Positions 9,558 to 21,265 of a DNA stretch of 64,000 bases are shown piece by piece. The notes under the pieces are model-generated. The model made no database searches. It was not told the origin of the DNA and saw only the letters and a list, made by a program, of their open reading frames with translations. The translations under genes were made by a program, and so were the position numbers. This DNA comes from Calonectria ilicicola (taxonomy: Eukaryota; Ascomycota; Sordariomycetes; Hypocreales; Nectriaceae): NCBI GenBank assembly GCA_020809705.1, contig CP085835.1, positions 2,852,001-2,916,000 on the forward strand, given 5' to 3'. Within the stretch, counting starts at the first letter, position 1. Every line of letters begins with the position of its first letter.

Positions 9558-12174
9558 TCAGAGCATGTTTTTGAAGGGGTTAGAGCGATCTAAATGGCCA
9601 TTAAACATCTTCGACACGAGATGCAACTCGGCATCATACTGATCGCAGCTTTCGAGGCCCTGCAAATAATCGGCTTGAGAGAAGTTAGACTATGGTCAAG
9701 GTTATATATCGATGTGATCAGAAGTGACTTACCTTGTGCCGCAATGTATTCAGCCATATCTTTGATGTACACTTTCTGGCTATTGGTAAAAGGGGCAAAT
9801 TCATCGGGCTTTTCGTTTTTCTTGCTGTTCCCGCTTTTCTTGCTGTTCTTGCTGTTCTTGTTGTTGTTTTCGTTCTTCTCGTTTTTATCGTCTTTATCGT
9901 CTTTCTCATTCTGGAAAGGCACATGACCCTTGCAGCAGTATTTGAAGTGAATTAGCAAGGTTTTGGCACCTGCATGATATGCCTCTATTAACTTCTTGTC
10001 TGTATAAGAAGTCTAAAGTATGTTAGCTATTGACGGCTTCTAAGCTTTTGGGATCGAGGTTACCTGTAGTCCGTGATTTCTGGCAAAGTTTCGGTCATGA
10101 ACGATGGCGATTTCGTAGTTGTGCAGCATTAAAAATGTGCACAGGAAAATGATGAACCAGTTTTCCCGCTTGTTTGCAACGACCAATCCTTGCAACCTTT
10201 TTTGAATATTGTTCTTCAAGGGCATAAGGATTCTCTTGATAATAATTTGATCCAGCTGATGGTCCATAACTGGGCTGACTGGGACCGAGTCAGGCACTTG
10301 GGCACCCCTGGTGCGGTTACGGTCAAGCGTCTGTGCTGCGGGGACCTCCCAGGCCTTCTCAATAAATCTTGTTGCAACCCAAAGGTCAAGGGTATCTTTT
10401 AAAAGATCAACATTCTTAATTTGCTGGGAATAGAAATTTAGTACACGATGTAGGCTATTTTCTGAGAGACTCATACCTCTGGGTTGTCAATCGTTGAACG
10501 AATCATGGAGAATGTTCTCTTAACAATCATTGACTTCCCCATTAGAAAGCTATCAATGTATAATTGAGTGGCACTGGCGATATGGCGCTTTATTTCCTGA
10601 ATTGCTGCATGCCGAGATGCAATGGCATAGGGTGTATAGGAAAGATGGCGGGACCCATCGGTTCGCTCTAGAGTGTCATCATGTCTAGGATAGAATCTCT
10701 TGATCTTCAACCGCATAGAAGATCGACCGTATCCTTGGGTAAGGATCATGTCGCTCTCTCCACTATTCCGGTACCAAGTGGATTCATCGTCCCATGACTC
10801 GTTCAGCCATCTCTTTGCCTTGATAAAGTCATCCGAGGGTCCTAGATTGTTAATAAGTGGAAGTGCCATGACCAAAAGTGCAAATGGTAATTACCTAATC
10901 TGAAAAATTGCTGGATGTCAGTAATTTTCAAGCGGAAACATGGAAGCAAGATGGTGTTTGGGTTTGACCCGCGGCAGGTGAGGCAACCTCCACGTGGATC
11001 ATGGGGATCGGGAAAACACTAAATACGAGTCAGTCGAAGAACTATCGGAAATATAAACTCGACTTACTCTGATCTTAAAGAGGTGGCATCGAGTGCAAGC
11101 CTTCATTTTTCGTGTTTCTTTGGCAGCTTTTCTGTCAATTTCATTCAAAGGACCCTTCTTCCTGCCTTTACGTTTTCCCTTAGCGTTCTTGACGTTCTTG
11201 CGCCACTGACGAACGAGTTCGGATTCAAGGTCAGATGAACTAGGCTCTGGGCTAACATCATTCGTGGAGCACTGTGTACTAACTGCGTCATCATTTGGAT
11301 CAATTCTTGAACCCATTGGAAGCTGATTCGTCGGTGACTTTTCATTGGACGTGGGAGATGGCTGTGCTGTACATCCGCCGAATGGAGCTCCATTCGGTTG
11401 ATGTACGTGCATGTCAAAAGCCGGCTGTGGTTGCATGGCCATGTCACCTAAGGCAAGGCCTATGGGTCCGAGCGGGCTGTTTAGCCATTCTTGAGGAAGG
11501 CCTAGATTATCTCCATTTACGTTAGGGAGTTGTGCCAAGTCTGTGATCAATGATGGGTTGATCGGTTGCGGATGGAATGTTTCAAAGTCTGGTGTCGAAT
11601 TCAATGGCCACGGAGAGGGCCCCACAAGGTTCTGGGGCTGTAGAAAGGAACCAGGGGCGTCGAAGGACACGAGACCTAGATCGATATTGGGATTTGTATT
11701 TGTGCCGACAAGGGTGGGCTCCTCGATGGGGTACTGAACCTGCAAGTCTTGCGGCCGTACGCCCGCAAACGCCGCACTAGGAGCAGGATGAGAGGGAGAG
11801 AAGAAGGAATTATCCGATATCGCAAAGGAAAGCAGACCAGAATACGAATCAGTGAGGATGTCTGTCGAATCACTGAAACCCAGGCTGGCGGTAAAATCGG
11901 CCGTATTGGTGGTAGTGTCGGTGGGGAATGGGAAAGCATCAGCGATGACAAGGCTCTGTTGCACGAGCTCAGAGGGCCGTGGCAGAAGCAGATTCGTCTG
12001 CATAACGCTTCCCAGGCGTGCCGAAAGGTTGTTCCCATAACTATATCTGGGTGGCCGCACAATAGCCCGCGATTGCGTATTGGGGAAGCCGAGGGGATCC
12101 ATGGCGGTGAGGGCGAAATCCGGCTGCAATGGCAAAACGGATTGAGCTTGCCGGCGGTCACGAGAGCCGAGCAT
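9558..12174 (-). CDS. Zn(II)2Cys6 transcription factor with central DNA-binding domain
   Basis: Six exons close in frame (12174-11068, 11018-10895, 10841-10477, 10423-10064, 10012-9733, 9673-9558), giving 783 residues. The zinc cluster is assembled across intron 1: Cys 360, 363, 370, 381, 384 and 396 (ACTRCHLFKIR joined to C...GGCLTC...LPC), followed by FRLKITD. This spacing, with a wide second loop and LPCxRxKIT, matches a known subgroup of fungal C6 regulators. The cluster sits in mid-protein after ~355 residues rich in Pro, Ser, Asn and Gln, an activation-type region. A lysine/asparagine-rich loop lies near the C terminus. It is divergent from the amidase across ~720 bp and likely nuclear. 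It may control the amidase and dioxygenase (inference from position only). Another upstream in-frame start is possible. Confidence 0.85.
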
Positions 12175-12896
12175 GGCGTAGCACAGACTGACCAGGAAAT
12201 AGACCAGGTGATGGAATCTGACAGGGAGCTCCAGCGCGTCCGGAGGGGAGTGAGTGAATTGTGCGAGACAAGGCTGAATGAACCACGCAGGAAGGGAAGC
12301 GGGGGGGGATGGAGGCTCTTAATGGAGACTCAAGCTTACTAGTCTGAAGTAATCAGCAAGATGCGACCGTAGGCCACCTCCAGGCATTTAAGGGCTCACT
12401 GGCCAAACGACCTGTCACAATATGATTTCTTTTTTTCAACCCCATTCTGCCTCCTCCCATCTTAGGGACTTTGCCAGTCGAGTTGAGGATAGCGCTACTG
12501 TCGCTTCGCGTCCACAGTTTGTGCGTCTGTCTGACACAAATCTCGGGCAATTTTGCATTTCAGCGAGCACAGCCCCCAAGATGTACCGACTGCAACTGCA
12601 AGTGCAAGGGTGACGCTACCTTTTGTGAATGTGCGCTTCCAGCGTCATGCATGGACCGGTGAAAGAAATAGAACTGCACTCGTGTTTGGATCGCACTGCA
12701 CCTGTGTTTGGATAACCAAGATGCGGCTCTGCGACGAAAAAACTACTTCTGATGGTGTTTAAGCTCTGCTCTAGTGTTCTGCCTGCCTGCCTGCCTCTCT
12801 TCGTCGACGCAACCTCGAGTCGCAAAGCAAAGATAGCGTGATCCACTCCTCCAAATTCCCGCCTGCATCGCTGCCACCACCACGGCACAGCCCCCC
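12175..12896. promoter_or_regulatory. Divergent promoter region, regulator/amidase
   Basis: A 722-bp spacer between two start codons pointing apart. It contains two direct copies of GTGTTTGGAT about 21 bp apart (12685-12715), a CCTG tandem run near 12779-12795 and a pyrimidine-rich stretch before the amidase ATG. No perfect TATA box stands out. A bidirectional control region is plausible. Confidence 0.5.
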
Positions 12897-15397
12897 ATGT
12901 CTTCTTTCACCGAATACTTGTTCGCCTTATTGAAACAGGGACAGGCAGCGAAGACGGCCCAGCACTATGAAGCCCCACCGCCGGGCTTGGTCGATGCGAA
13001 CAATGCCAATGCAAGCGAGTTTATTTTTCAACACCAAGATAATTCCTTTTTAGCCCGACCGCTGCCTCGTCCAGTTGCCATAGACGCCGCTGAGCCACTC
13101 ACTGGGCTGTGCACCGTGCTTCGACCAGCCGCCCCCAAGGTGTCGCGTCTGTGGATAGAGGAGACCGTCAACCACTTTGGGCGGACAGACGATGTTTACC
13201 ACGCGGGGTTTAAGGCGACCATTGTTTTGGTGCGCGGCCCACGCGAACCACCCCTCCAGCTCGATGCCGACGTCCAATCCCTACTAAAGGATTGGCACTC
13301 ACAAGCCGCATTCGCAGTAGCCGACCGCGAGACACTCCCCAAGGGGCCCTATTACATGCAAAATGGCATTCTCCACGCCATTTGGAAGCTGTGTCCTGAC
13401 GATTATGAGGCATTCATGACAGCCACACTGCCAAAAACTGAGGCCCCCCAAATGTAAGCCCAGGCATGTCTGTGCGCAGATTGATTGATTGAACACCACG
13501 ATTGACGATTGTTGGGCAGCTACCGAAAATTTTGGTGTAGTGATGGCTGTAGGCTAGTAATTGGCGTGCCCTCGCGTCTCTACTATGAGCCGCAGCAGGG
13601 CAAACCGCTAAATGGCTTGCGGATAACCATCAAAGACAATATGGACCTCTCGGGCATCAAAACGACGCTATCGTGCCGATCATGGGAGAAGCTGTACCCG
13701 CCAAGAGAAAAGACTGCCACAGCTGTGCAGCGATTGCTGGATTTAGGCGCCGTGGCGGTCGGAAAAACAAAAATGAGCCAATTTGCCGAGGTTGAGTATC
13801 CCACTGCTGACTGGGTGGATTTCCACTGCCCATTCAATCCTCGTGGCGATGGTTACTTGAATCCAGAAGGGAGCACCACTGGAGGCGCTGTTGCGCTCGC
13901 GGCTTACGACTGGGTCGACATTAGCCTTGGAACTGACAGTACGTTTGTAGAAATAGCATTTAATTTATTGCGTGCCCCGTGCAGACTTATACTAACCGAC
14001 GCGCTAGCTGGTGGAAGCCTTAGAGAACCGGCCTCGAAGCAAGGCCTATTTGGGATCCGTCCAACATGGAATAGTCTACCGTTGGATGGCGTATTTCCGC
14101 TTGCTCAGTATAAACAATCTATTCAAAATGGCCTAGCGACATATTCTAACTGTAGACAGTTCGCTAGATACCATCGGCCTCCTCTGTCGTGACGCGGACC
14201 GTTTGCATGAGGTAGTAGACGTCTGGTTTGCTAAGAACTTAGAACAATTACCGTCGCGTGTATGTGCATTCTTGTTTACAACACCTAACCCAACACTTTC
14301 TACTCAAACAAAAATTGAGACTAAACCTCATAAAACTATACAGGACCCTTCTCATGAATTTAAAAACATCAAAGTGCTATCGGACTTTGAGTATGAGCCT
14401 GGTCCTGCAAAGGACGCTTTCGACAACTTTGTCGCATGCTTCGCGAAAGCAGCGGGGCTAAATAAGATGCACACGAATTTAGATGCGGTTTGGAAGGAAC
14501 AAAATCCATCTGGTGAAGGAGAGGCTGTCGCTGAGTACATTGGCAAGGTGCGTCATTTTAAATGCACCGATATTCAAATGGCGATTGACTAAAATGGGCA
14601 GCGACAAACAATGAGAGCCATCAAGGCCTTTGATCTCTGGAAGACAACTGAAGAATTCAGGAACGAGTACCAGCAACAATTCGGCAGACAACCTTATGTC
14701 AACCCCACTGTACAGCAGAGATGGTGAGTACTTTCTACGGGGGGTTATCGCTGCAGTGCAGAAGCGAGAGGCGCTAACTTGTCCCAGGTCAGAGGCAAGG
14801 GCAGCAACCGCCGATGAGCAAACGTCCGCTTTGGAACGCAAGAAAGTCTTTACCCACTGGTTTCTTGACTCCGTGCTGAACGTAGGTGCTGCCGATGGGC
14901 CTAGCACAGTCACTATCGTCCCCATCTCGGATGCAAATCCAGAATATCGCGATGTTTATCCAACGTAAGAAGCGCTGCCCCAAACCTGCTTGTTGCCTAG
15001 AGATTAACCACCAACACCAAAAAGCGGACCTTGGATGGGTGGAAACGGGTTTCACCGCAACTTCTTGTCCTCACTGACAGGCTGCCCCGAAGTCTTCGTG
15101 CCAAGTAAGTAATCGGCCCCAAAAGGCATTGTTCACGGCTGACTGAGACGCCTTGCAGTTGACCAGGTCACGTACGATTCTCGCATCACAAAGCAAAAAG
15201 AATACCTCCCCGTTGTTGTTGCAATCCTGGGTCCACCTGGTAAGACAACCAGCCCCCAAAATCCGTGGCGATGCCTGCAGCTAACACTTGCAGGTTCCGA
15301 TGTTGCGCTGACCAAACTTGTGGCACAATCACTGCGCCTTGCAGGCCTGCCGACCAAGGTAAAAACTGGCGCCGTGGCTTTCAAGCCAAAGGCGTAA
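12897..15397 (+). CDS. Amidase-signature family enzyme (cis-Ser replaced by Thr)
   Basis: Nine exons close in frame: 12897-13453, 13520-13938, 14008-14107, 14160-14547, 14602-14723, 14788-14964, 15025-15104, 15159-15239 and 15294-15397, giving 675 residues. The amidase-signature core runs from ~residue 200. The catalytic lysine is K224 (ITIKDN), and the nucleophile S329 lies in GTDTGGSLREPA, built across an intron. The glycine-rich strand reads GSTTGGAVAL. T305, 24 residues before S329, occupies the position of the cis-Ser in the Lys-cisSer-Ser triad. The ~185-residue N-terminal extension is typical of fungal members. The C-terminal LTGCPEVFVP and YDSRITKQ motifs also fit the family. The expected activity is hydrolysis of a small amide, substrate unknown; Thr305 may reduce or alter activity. 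Coding splice structure is otherwise clean. Confidence 0.88.
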
Positions 15398-16509
15398 ATC
15401 AACGCGAATTACTGGTGTCTTGGCCATAGTTGTGGCGCATCTCACCTGGGCGTTACGCGCCCGGCAAAGTTGGCGGCAAGCACTCAAGGTTTCGGGGCGG
15501 ATGCGAGGTTTCAGTTTTCTATTGAAAAGGGGAAAAGTAAAAGAAAGAAATCAGAAACAAAGAAATAAGAAAAAGAAAAACTAAATACATGCAATTTCCA
15601 ACAATTCTTGGCATTTCACATCCCCCGAGAGCTGGAAACCTCATTCGTTTTACTGGTTTCTTATATAAACCCGCTCCACACCATCACACCCAACCAACAG
15701 GGATCTTCAGCCACGGCTGAATCACTACAGGGATGAAACCAATCAGCCCAACATTTGCTCCCAGCCCCTCGGCGGTGCATCCAGTGCATGCCATTGTTCA
15801 ACGAGTTTTCGTCAGCAGCTAGAGCTGACTGGCGGCGTTGATCGACAGTATGCATTACCTGTTTGCAGCACTAGAGAACATGATCGACATCGACTTGATC
15901 ACCTTCCTTAATCGACTTCCAAGCGCCTCTTTTTTTTTTTTTTTTTTCCCTAGCAGCATGAATTGGTTGACAGGGTTCCAGGTTTCGCGCTTTATTCCCA
16001 AGCCCCCAAGGCAGTACGGATGGCTCTCTTGATGCCCTTGTGATGTCCGTGTTTTGTGACATGTCAATTTACATTTCAAAAGTTAATGCTTCTAGATTCG
16101 CTGCTATCTTGTTTCTACCACTCTGCTCCGCCGATACAATTTAGACACCGGTCCAAGTAGAACCAGCGAGACAACTGAGCCACGTTCTTCTACTTCCGAG
16201 GCCGATCCGTGCAAATGTTTCTCTCTTCTTGATAGGCCAGTGGAGGGATATGTTCAACACGGCCGGCCACACAGGACACATCTGTGTAAACTTGGACAAT
16301 GGCTTTTCATCCCCCAGGCAGAAGTTACAACCAACAGACGATGATGGACCGGCGTAATTTCAGAGGGCCTCCCAGTGGATGGTCATAAAAGGGAACATGG
16401 CGTACATATTTACCTAGCATTAAGCAACTGCTCAAGCACAAGCATTTCCAACCACTAGTATCAATATACAAAGAAGTCCAAAGATTTAGCCCGCGTCAAT
16501 ACCGCAAAT
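15398..16509. other. Intergenic region, 1.1 kb
   Basis: An A-rich stretch near 15535-15590 and an 18-T homopolymer at 15930-15947. No gene is seen. TCATAAAAGG near 16383 may serve as promoter for the small gene that follows. Confidence 0.55.
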
Positions 16510-16690
16510 ATGTCCCAGCCCACAACCTTCTCGCGCCCTTATACCGACCTTATCAGCGGCAACGGTTAGTTGATCTGGCAACATCATATGAAAATAAAAA
16601 CTAACAACTGTCAAAGGAGACTGGCCTTTGCCTCTCGGTGGCTCTCAGGGCGGCGGATCCTCCACAGGTGGAACGCAAGGCAGCCGATAA
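16510..16690 (+). CDS. Candidate 42-residue spliced small protein
   Basis: ATG at 16510 begins MSQPTTFSRPYTDLISGNG. A canonical 52-nt intron (16565-16616, GTTAGT donor, CTAAC branch site, AAAG acceptor) joins it in phase to a Gly/Ser-rich tail ending in TAA at 16690. The 5' flank has an A/C-rich leader and a TATA-like ATAAAAG about 125 nt upstream. There is no signal peptide and no known domain. The in-frame splice across a textbook intron is the main support; without transcript or homologue evidence it remains a candidate. Confidence 0.5.
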
Positions 16691-16987
16691 TTCACGCTTT
16701 GCAAACACGATTCAAGATTTAAATTCAAACTATCGGAGCATCGGCATCATGCACAGCACATTGCTTCGCATAAGACAGTCTGCGCAAGCTCAAGAAAGAC
16801 GAACCACTCAGAATGTACACAACTGGAGTTTATAGAAGGGAATACCCAGCAAGATAGAATTTGTATCATATCTGGTGATAAGATGGCTGTACATAAGGGT
16901 CGGAATTCATGTATAAAGAGAATCTGGATAGAGGAGTAATGGAATGATTTTTTTTATTATACATTGAACTTGCTCCAATCAGGTGAC

Positions 16988-19051
16988 CTAAATAAGACAA
17001 ATGTCTTCCACAGTGTTTTCCCACACTTCCCCATGCATAATACCATGCACATATGCATCACCTACAAATTCTGCAAAGCCATGTTCCATTGGTCGTATCA
17101 CCATAGGAACTTTAGCGCCAGCAAATAAGACAATTTCATCACCAGCCCTTGCAGTCCGGGGAACTAGGCCGATACAACCAAGAATGCTATCAGTAATGGC
17201 GAAACGACGCATCGCGGTGGAAACCAATATATCTGCAGTAGCCCTGAATATGTCCATTTTAGAAAACTCTGATCCCACAAGGAAGGTGTCGAGTTTTTCG
17301 AGGTTTGCTCTCGTTTTGGTTGCCCAGTCCCACCAAAACTGATATAGTCGCCGATGGGCATCCAGGTCTTGGACAATGACAGGTTTCTTCCCAAGGCTAG
17401 ATACAGAAGAGCAGAGAACTAGCCAAAAAGCATCGCTCATGGACTGTAGTGGGGTATCATCAGTCTCTATGAACCTGTCGGAGAAGATTGGGTTATTTCC
17501 GTCAGCGAGATGGACATTGTTGAATGTGCGATAGTATCGAGACCCAGGCGCGTCAATGCGAATCATCTTGCGCCATGATTCATATGCAGTGATGGCTGTC
17601 ATAATTTTATCCGTTCTTGCAACCTCACCTACCGCTGTAATTCTTCCAATAACATGACCCTTTAGCTTGAGACAGCTACTTCCAGGCCGGCTCAGATTAC
17701 AAACCGAGTCTCCGCACGTTCTATACAAATTTAATCGTTCAAAACGGCTTGCTGCATCATTAAAATCCTCGCTTGACCCATATGACCAGTCTGGTACCCA
17801 ACCCTGTGTACACATTCTCTCGCTCCCGTTGGTTTTTACAGAGCTCTCGTGAGCTAGGGCCAAACTCAAGACGTCTAACTCTCTCGAACTTCGAATAAAG
17901 GCTTTTGCAATCTCTTCGTATACAATCCCCACTGATTTTTGGTAGTCTGGAATGATTTGACCAAAGATCTCGTCATCTTTGACCAACCCAAGGATCCCAT
18001 AGACCTTATCCCGCGGATCTGAACACTCCCGTGTCCTGTATTCCAACACCAGTCTCAAAAGGTCAGTGTCTCGATAATTGTGGCGGTACCGATCCAGAAC
18101 GCAGAGGGTCAACATGGTTTCCATCAGGTCTTTGGGGCAGTGCGCGTGAAAGCTAATGCAGCAAGTATTGAGATGCTTAAAAAAGCTTCTGCTCACGCCG
18201 AATAAAGTCTCAGAATCCATATAATGGCTACCGCATAGAAATTTGAGGCTCTTGGGTAAGATGCTCTCTTGCAGTGTCCAGACTCTGTGCCACCATGCGC
18301 GCTTGAGTAATGAATGGATTGCGTCGAGAGATCCTTCGCCTAGAGATGTCTCAATCGTTGTGTCATTCCAATGATGTTCTGACAAGTCTGAGAGTTTTGA
18401 AAATGTCTCAAACCCACACCCGCTACCTTCTGTCTCCTCCCCGAGCCATGCTGTAACATTCGTCGCCATTTTGTACACGTCTCTCATCTGGCGAACCTGG
18501 TGGCCACGCTCTGAAAGATTGGACTGATCTATGGATATTGCATCAATCCAAATATTTCTTGTTCCATTTTCCTTTCGTAGTCGTCGTAGGGAGGCATAGA
18601 GGTTAGCCGTAACAGTGTGGACGTGCCCATTGACAGTGATCTGTGCGGTATTATCAGGCTCACCCCACACGTAGGAGAGGGCTTCGTAATTCGGGTTCTC
18701 AAGCAAAGAAACCGTATACAAAGTGCATATTATGGGGTCCTCGGGGCTGCCTTCTAACAGCCCAACCAGACGGATGTGTTTTTTATTAGGATCCAATGAG
18801 CGGTATAAAGGATAGTTTTGCGAATCTAGAGGATTGAGCCCAAGCTTCCCCAATTGAGCTGTCGGGCCCGTAGCTGAGCTCTCGGACTTGTCAGACGACA
18901 GGGGCGCTGGATATGCAGAGCGACGCTGGGGAATGTGCGCTGGTCTTTCAATCTCATGATTTTGTGGTTGTTGGTGGAATAGATTTGTGAATAGATTTGT
19001 GGTTGTTCCGTTAAGGGCATCTCTCCTCCGAGGTGTGGAAGGGCCAAACAT
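16988..19051 (-). CDS. HET-domain (heterokaryon incompatibility) protein
   Basis: A single exon of 687 residues. Three HET blocks are visible: YEALSYVWGEP (~residues 133-143), NIWIDAISIDQ with the following HQVRQMRDVY (~175-200), and later KVYGILGLV. The C-terminal part ends with GDAYVHGIMHGEVWE, the usual terminal motif of long HET proteins (GxAYVHGIMxGE). HET domains are TIR-related cell-death effectors that act in vegetative incompatibility and related immune-like responses. No NACHT or repeat domain is fused, so this is a stand-alone HET protein, probably cytosolic. The N-terminal ~80 residues are low in structure. It lies 22 kb from the NLR/kinase genes. Target and partner cannot be inferred. 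Confidence 0.92.
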   Translation of the reverse strand: MFGPSTPRRRDALNGTTTNLFTNLFHQQPQNHEIERPAHIPQRRSAYPAPLSSDKSESSATGPTAQLGKLGLNPLDSQNYPLYRSLDPNKKHIRLVGLLEGSPEDPIICTLYTVSLLENPNYEALSYVWGEPDNTAQITVNGHVHTVTANLYASLRRLRKENGTRNIWIDAISIDQSNLSERGHQVRQMRDVYKMATNVTAWLGEETEGSGCGFETFSKLSDLSEHHWNDTTIETSLGEGSLDAIHSLLKRAWWHRVWTLQESILPKSLKFLCGSHYMDSETLFGVSRSFFKHLNTCCISFHAHCPKDLMETMLTLCVLDRYRHNYRDTDLLRLVLEYRTRECSDPRDKVYGILGLVKDDEIFGQIIPDYQKSVGIVYEEIAKAFIRSSRELDVLSLALAHESSVKTNGSERMCTQGWVPDWSYGSSEDFNDAASRFERLNLYRTCGDSVCNLSRPGSSCLKLKGHVIGRITAVGEVARTDKIMTAITAYESWRKMIRIDAPGSRYYRTFNNVHLADGNNPIFSDRFIETDDTPLQSMSDAFWLVLCSSVSSLGKKPVIVQDLDAHRRLYQFWWDWATKTRANLEKLDTFLVGSEFSKMDIFRATADILVSTAMRRFAITDSILGCIGLVPRTARAGDEIVLFAGAKVPMVIRPMEHGFAEFVGDAYVHGIMHGEVWENTVEDICLI

Positions 19052-19694
19052 ATTGGGTATATCTTAACCAGTGTGGAGGCGTTTTCTTGGCTGCAGCTGT
19101 GACGAGTGTAACAGTGCCAGAGGGAGTGAGTTGATAAGGAGATGGATGCGGCCCAAGGCGAACCATTTGCGAGTCATCGTGGCTGGCGGCTGACGAACAC
19201 CATCCGCTTTTGTACAGTTAGCGTGCATTTCCATTTCCCCTCTTTGCCTCGTTGCCTACCCGTCCACCAAAAGCTCTGCGCCCGCACCCAAGAACTTGTA
19301 GGTTATTTAACGAAGAGAAGCAGCACTCGATTATCCCGTGGTAAATTAAGAACTTCGCATATTCTAGCGCCCTTAGTTTTGCTTCTTTGGCCGCAACATC
19401 ACTGAATGCCTGCTGCTGCAGGAGTTGGCGCCTTGGTTTTGTGGGGATGCTAGCTAGCGTACCAAATTGTGGCGTTGTCCCAGTGAACAGGGATAGAAAT
19501 TCACTGATGGAACAAAATTTGAGACTGTCACTTGGAGCTGTGACCAGGATTTTAGCTTTAATGCTATTTAATGTTTCATTGCTACTCATTATAATGATAT
19601 ATGATAAATGCTATCCTACTAGCGCATCGTGAGAATACATCGCAACCGCTAAACAATCTGTGGAAATGTAATACGCCGAGAGTTGTACGTAATG
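19052..19694. other. Intergenic region between HET and membrane-protein genes
   Basis: An unspliced minus-strand ORF at 19218-19589 (123 codons, MSSNETLNSI...) has no recognisable domain and lies in ordinary AT-rich DNA; I do not call it. Otherwise nothing is seen. Confidence 0.45.
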
Positions 19695-21265
19695 TTAAAC
19701 AATGCTGGATCCCGCACGGACAGATGCCTTATTACCCCTGTTCCGTTCATACCACGCCTCGTCATCGTCTGCATTCTGCTCGTGGGTGATGGCATAAGTC
19801 GTCCGCACCACCACCGAGTTGGGGAAACCAGACTTTCCAACGATTGATTCCTGGCTGCTGTTCCCTCTTTTAGAGTCGCTGTTTCCATCGTTGATGCTTG
19901 GAGTAAGCTCGTATGGGCCATTAATATCGCCTGACTTTCCACCGATTGTAGTCGTTCTGAGGGAATTGCTGTGCGTAGTAGGCACACCGGTCCAAAAAGA
20001 GCGTTTAAACATCGGTCGCAGAACAGGGATGTTGACAGTAATGATACCGACGATAGTCTCGCGAACTCCCCAGCTGTTGATCGTAAGGGCGGAGGGCTTT
20101 CCAGAAAGCGTTAGGGTTACACGAATGATAGCGGCCGAGATCACGAAGAGACCCGAGGAGAGAAGAAGGCCGATAACGAGTTTCCTGATTTTGTTAGTAT
20201 TCCTAGCTATCGTCCTAGCACTTTCAGAAATAAGAACGTACTTCTTGGGGGGGACTTGAAGTGTCCATAAAAGAGGCAAGGGGATGCAAAGAATAAGAGC
20301 ATCGGTACTAATAGCAAGTTAGACATCTGTCCATACATTTCGAGACGGTAAACTAACATGACATTGAATACTGTCGTCACAACCAAATTCTGCATCCTGA
20401 AAGTGCATTGTCCTGTGAATATTGTGAGTCGTCATGTATAGAAGAATTCGGTTTGGGGAGACGAACGTCCAGGAGTAGGAACAACCCTATTCAAAAGTTA
20501 GTTGCTATGTTGCAGCTAGGAGAATGAAATCATCACTTACTGCCAGTTTTTAGGAATAGGATAGCAGCCGAATGTAACCTAACATGACTCTCGTTAGTCA
20601 CCCCGCCCGAAGCTTCCTTCTAGGTTTGTAGAATATCGTACCGTGAGGAAGACAGCCAAGTATCCGAGGGCGCAAATAATAGACACAGTCTTGACAAGCA
20701 TCCTGTGCCATGTTCCAATAGTCATTCGGGCGAAGAAACAAAGCATAGTGCCTTTGAGAGACCAAATAAGTGCTGTGTAAGAGTACCATGCAGTTAATTC
20801 GAGTTTCGAGCCTTTCGTAAATTCGTTTATATCGCTTTGTGATAACGCTTTTCTTCCTGTTAGTATCGGTGAGAGTGCAAATGATAGATCGCGTAACATA
20901 CTTTGTGTCTCCATCAATATGGAGGCTTCCATGTTGGTTCCCAGAAAGTCTAATGTATGTCAGTTCATGTACGGGGTTAGCAGCTTCTTTGAAGCGAACA
21001 AACATACAAATTAAATGCACTGTAAAGCCATCCATGGCGTAGAATATGATGACGAGGGCGGCAAAGAAATCATCGCCCTGGAATCCGCGGATGCCCACCG
21101 TCTTGATGCGGACGGCGAACCGCATAAGAAGAATCGTCGTGCCGATGGCATAGAGCGTCCATGCCTCGACCAAGAACTGTTCCAAATGTCAGTTGAGGCC
21201 AAACTCGATGCCAAGGCGGGCCCGCAGCAGTAGCTTACCGAGGGTCGATACTCGGTGATGGGCAT
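19695..21265 (-). CDS. Seven-helix SAT4/Pth11-like (fungal rhodopsin-fold) membrane protein
   Basis: Nine exons close in frame: 21265-21239, 21176-21008, 20949-20902, 20856-20642, 20578-20541, 20486-20467, 20412-20358, 20307-20242 and 20184-19695, giving 375 residues. Family landmarks are YFLGTN, GSKLELTAWYSY, LIWSLKGTMLCFFARM, TFGCYPIPKNWQ, MQNLVVTTVFNV, DALILCIPLPLLW, the hydrophobic helix after PPKKLVIGLL, and WGVRETIVGIITVNIPVLRPMF. These are the conserved features of the fungal rhodopsin-like (SAT4, Pth11-related) domain. Seven membrane helices are expected, with a Ser/Asn-rich cytosolic tail of ~100 residues. Such proteins are putative G-protein-coupled sensors or orphan membrane proteins, and the ligand is unknown. 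A 45-nt intron (20901-20857) is inferred from GTATGT and ACTAACAG; it is a multiple of three, so retention would add 15 residues without a stop. Confidence 0.88.

Noticed and set aside
19218..19589. 123-codon minus-strand ORF between HET and SAT4 genes
   Set aside because: No domain or regulatory support; kept only as a note in the intergenic entry.
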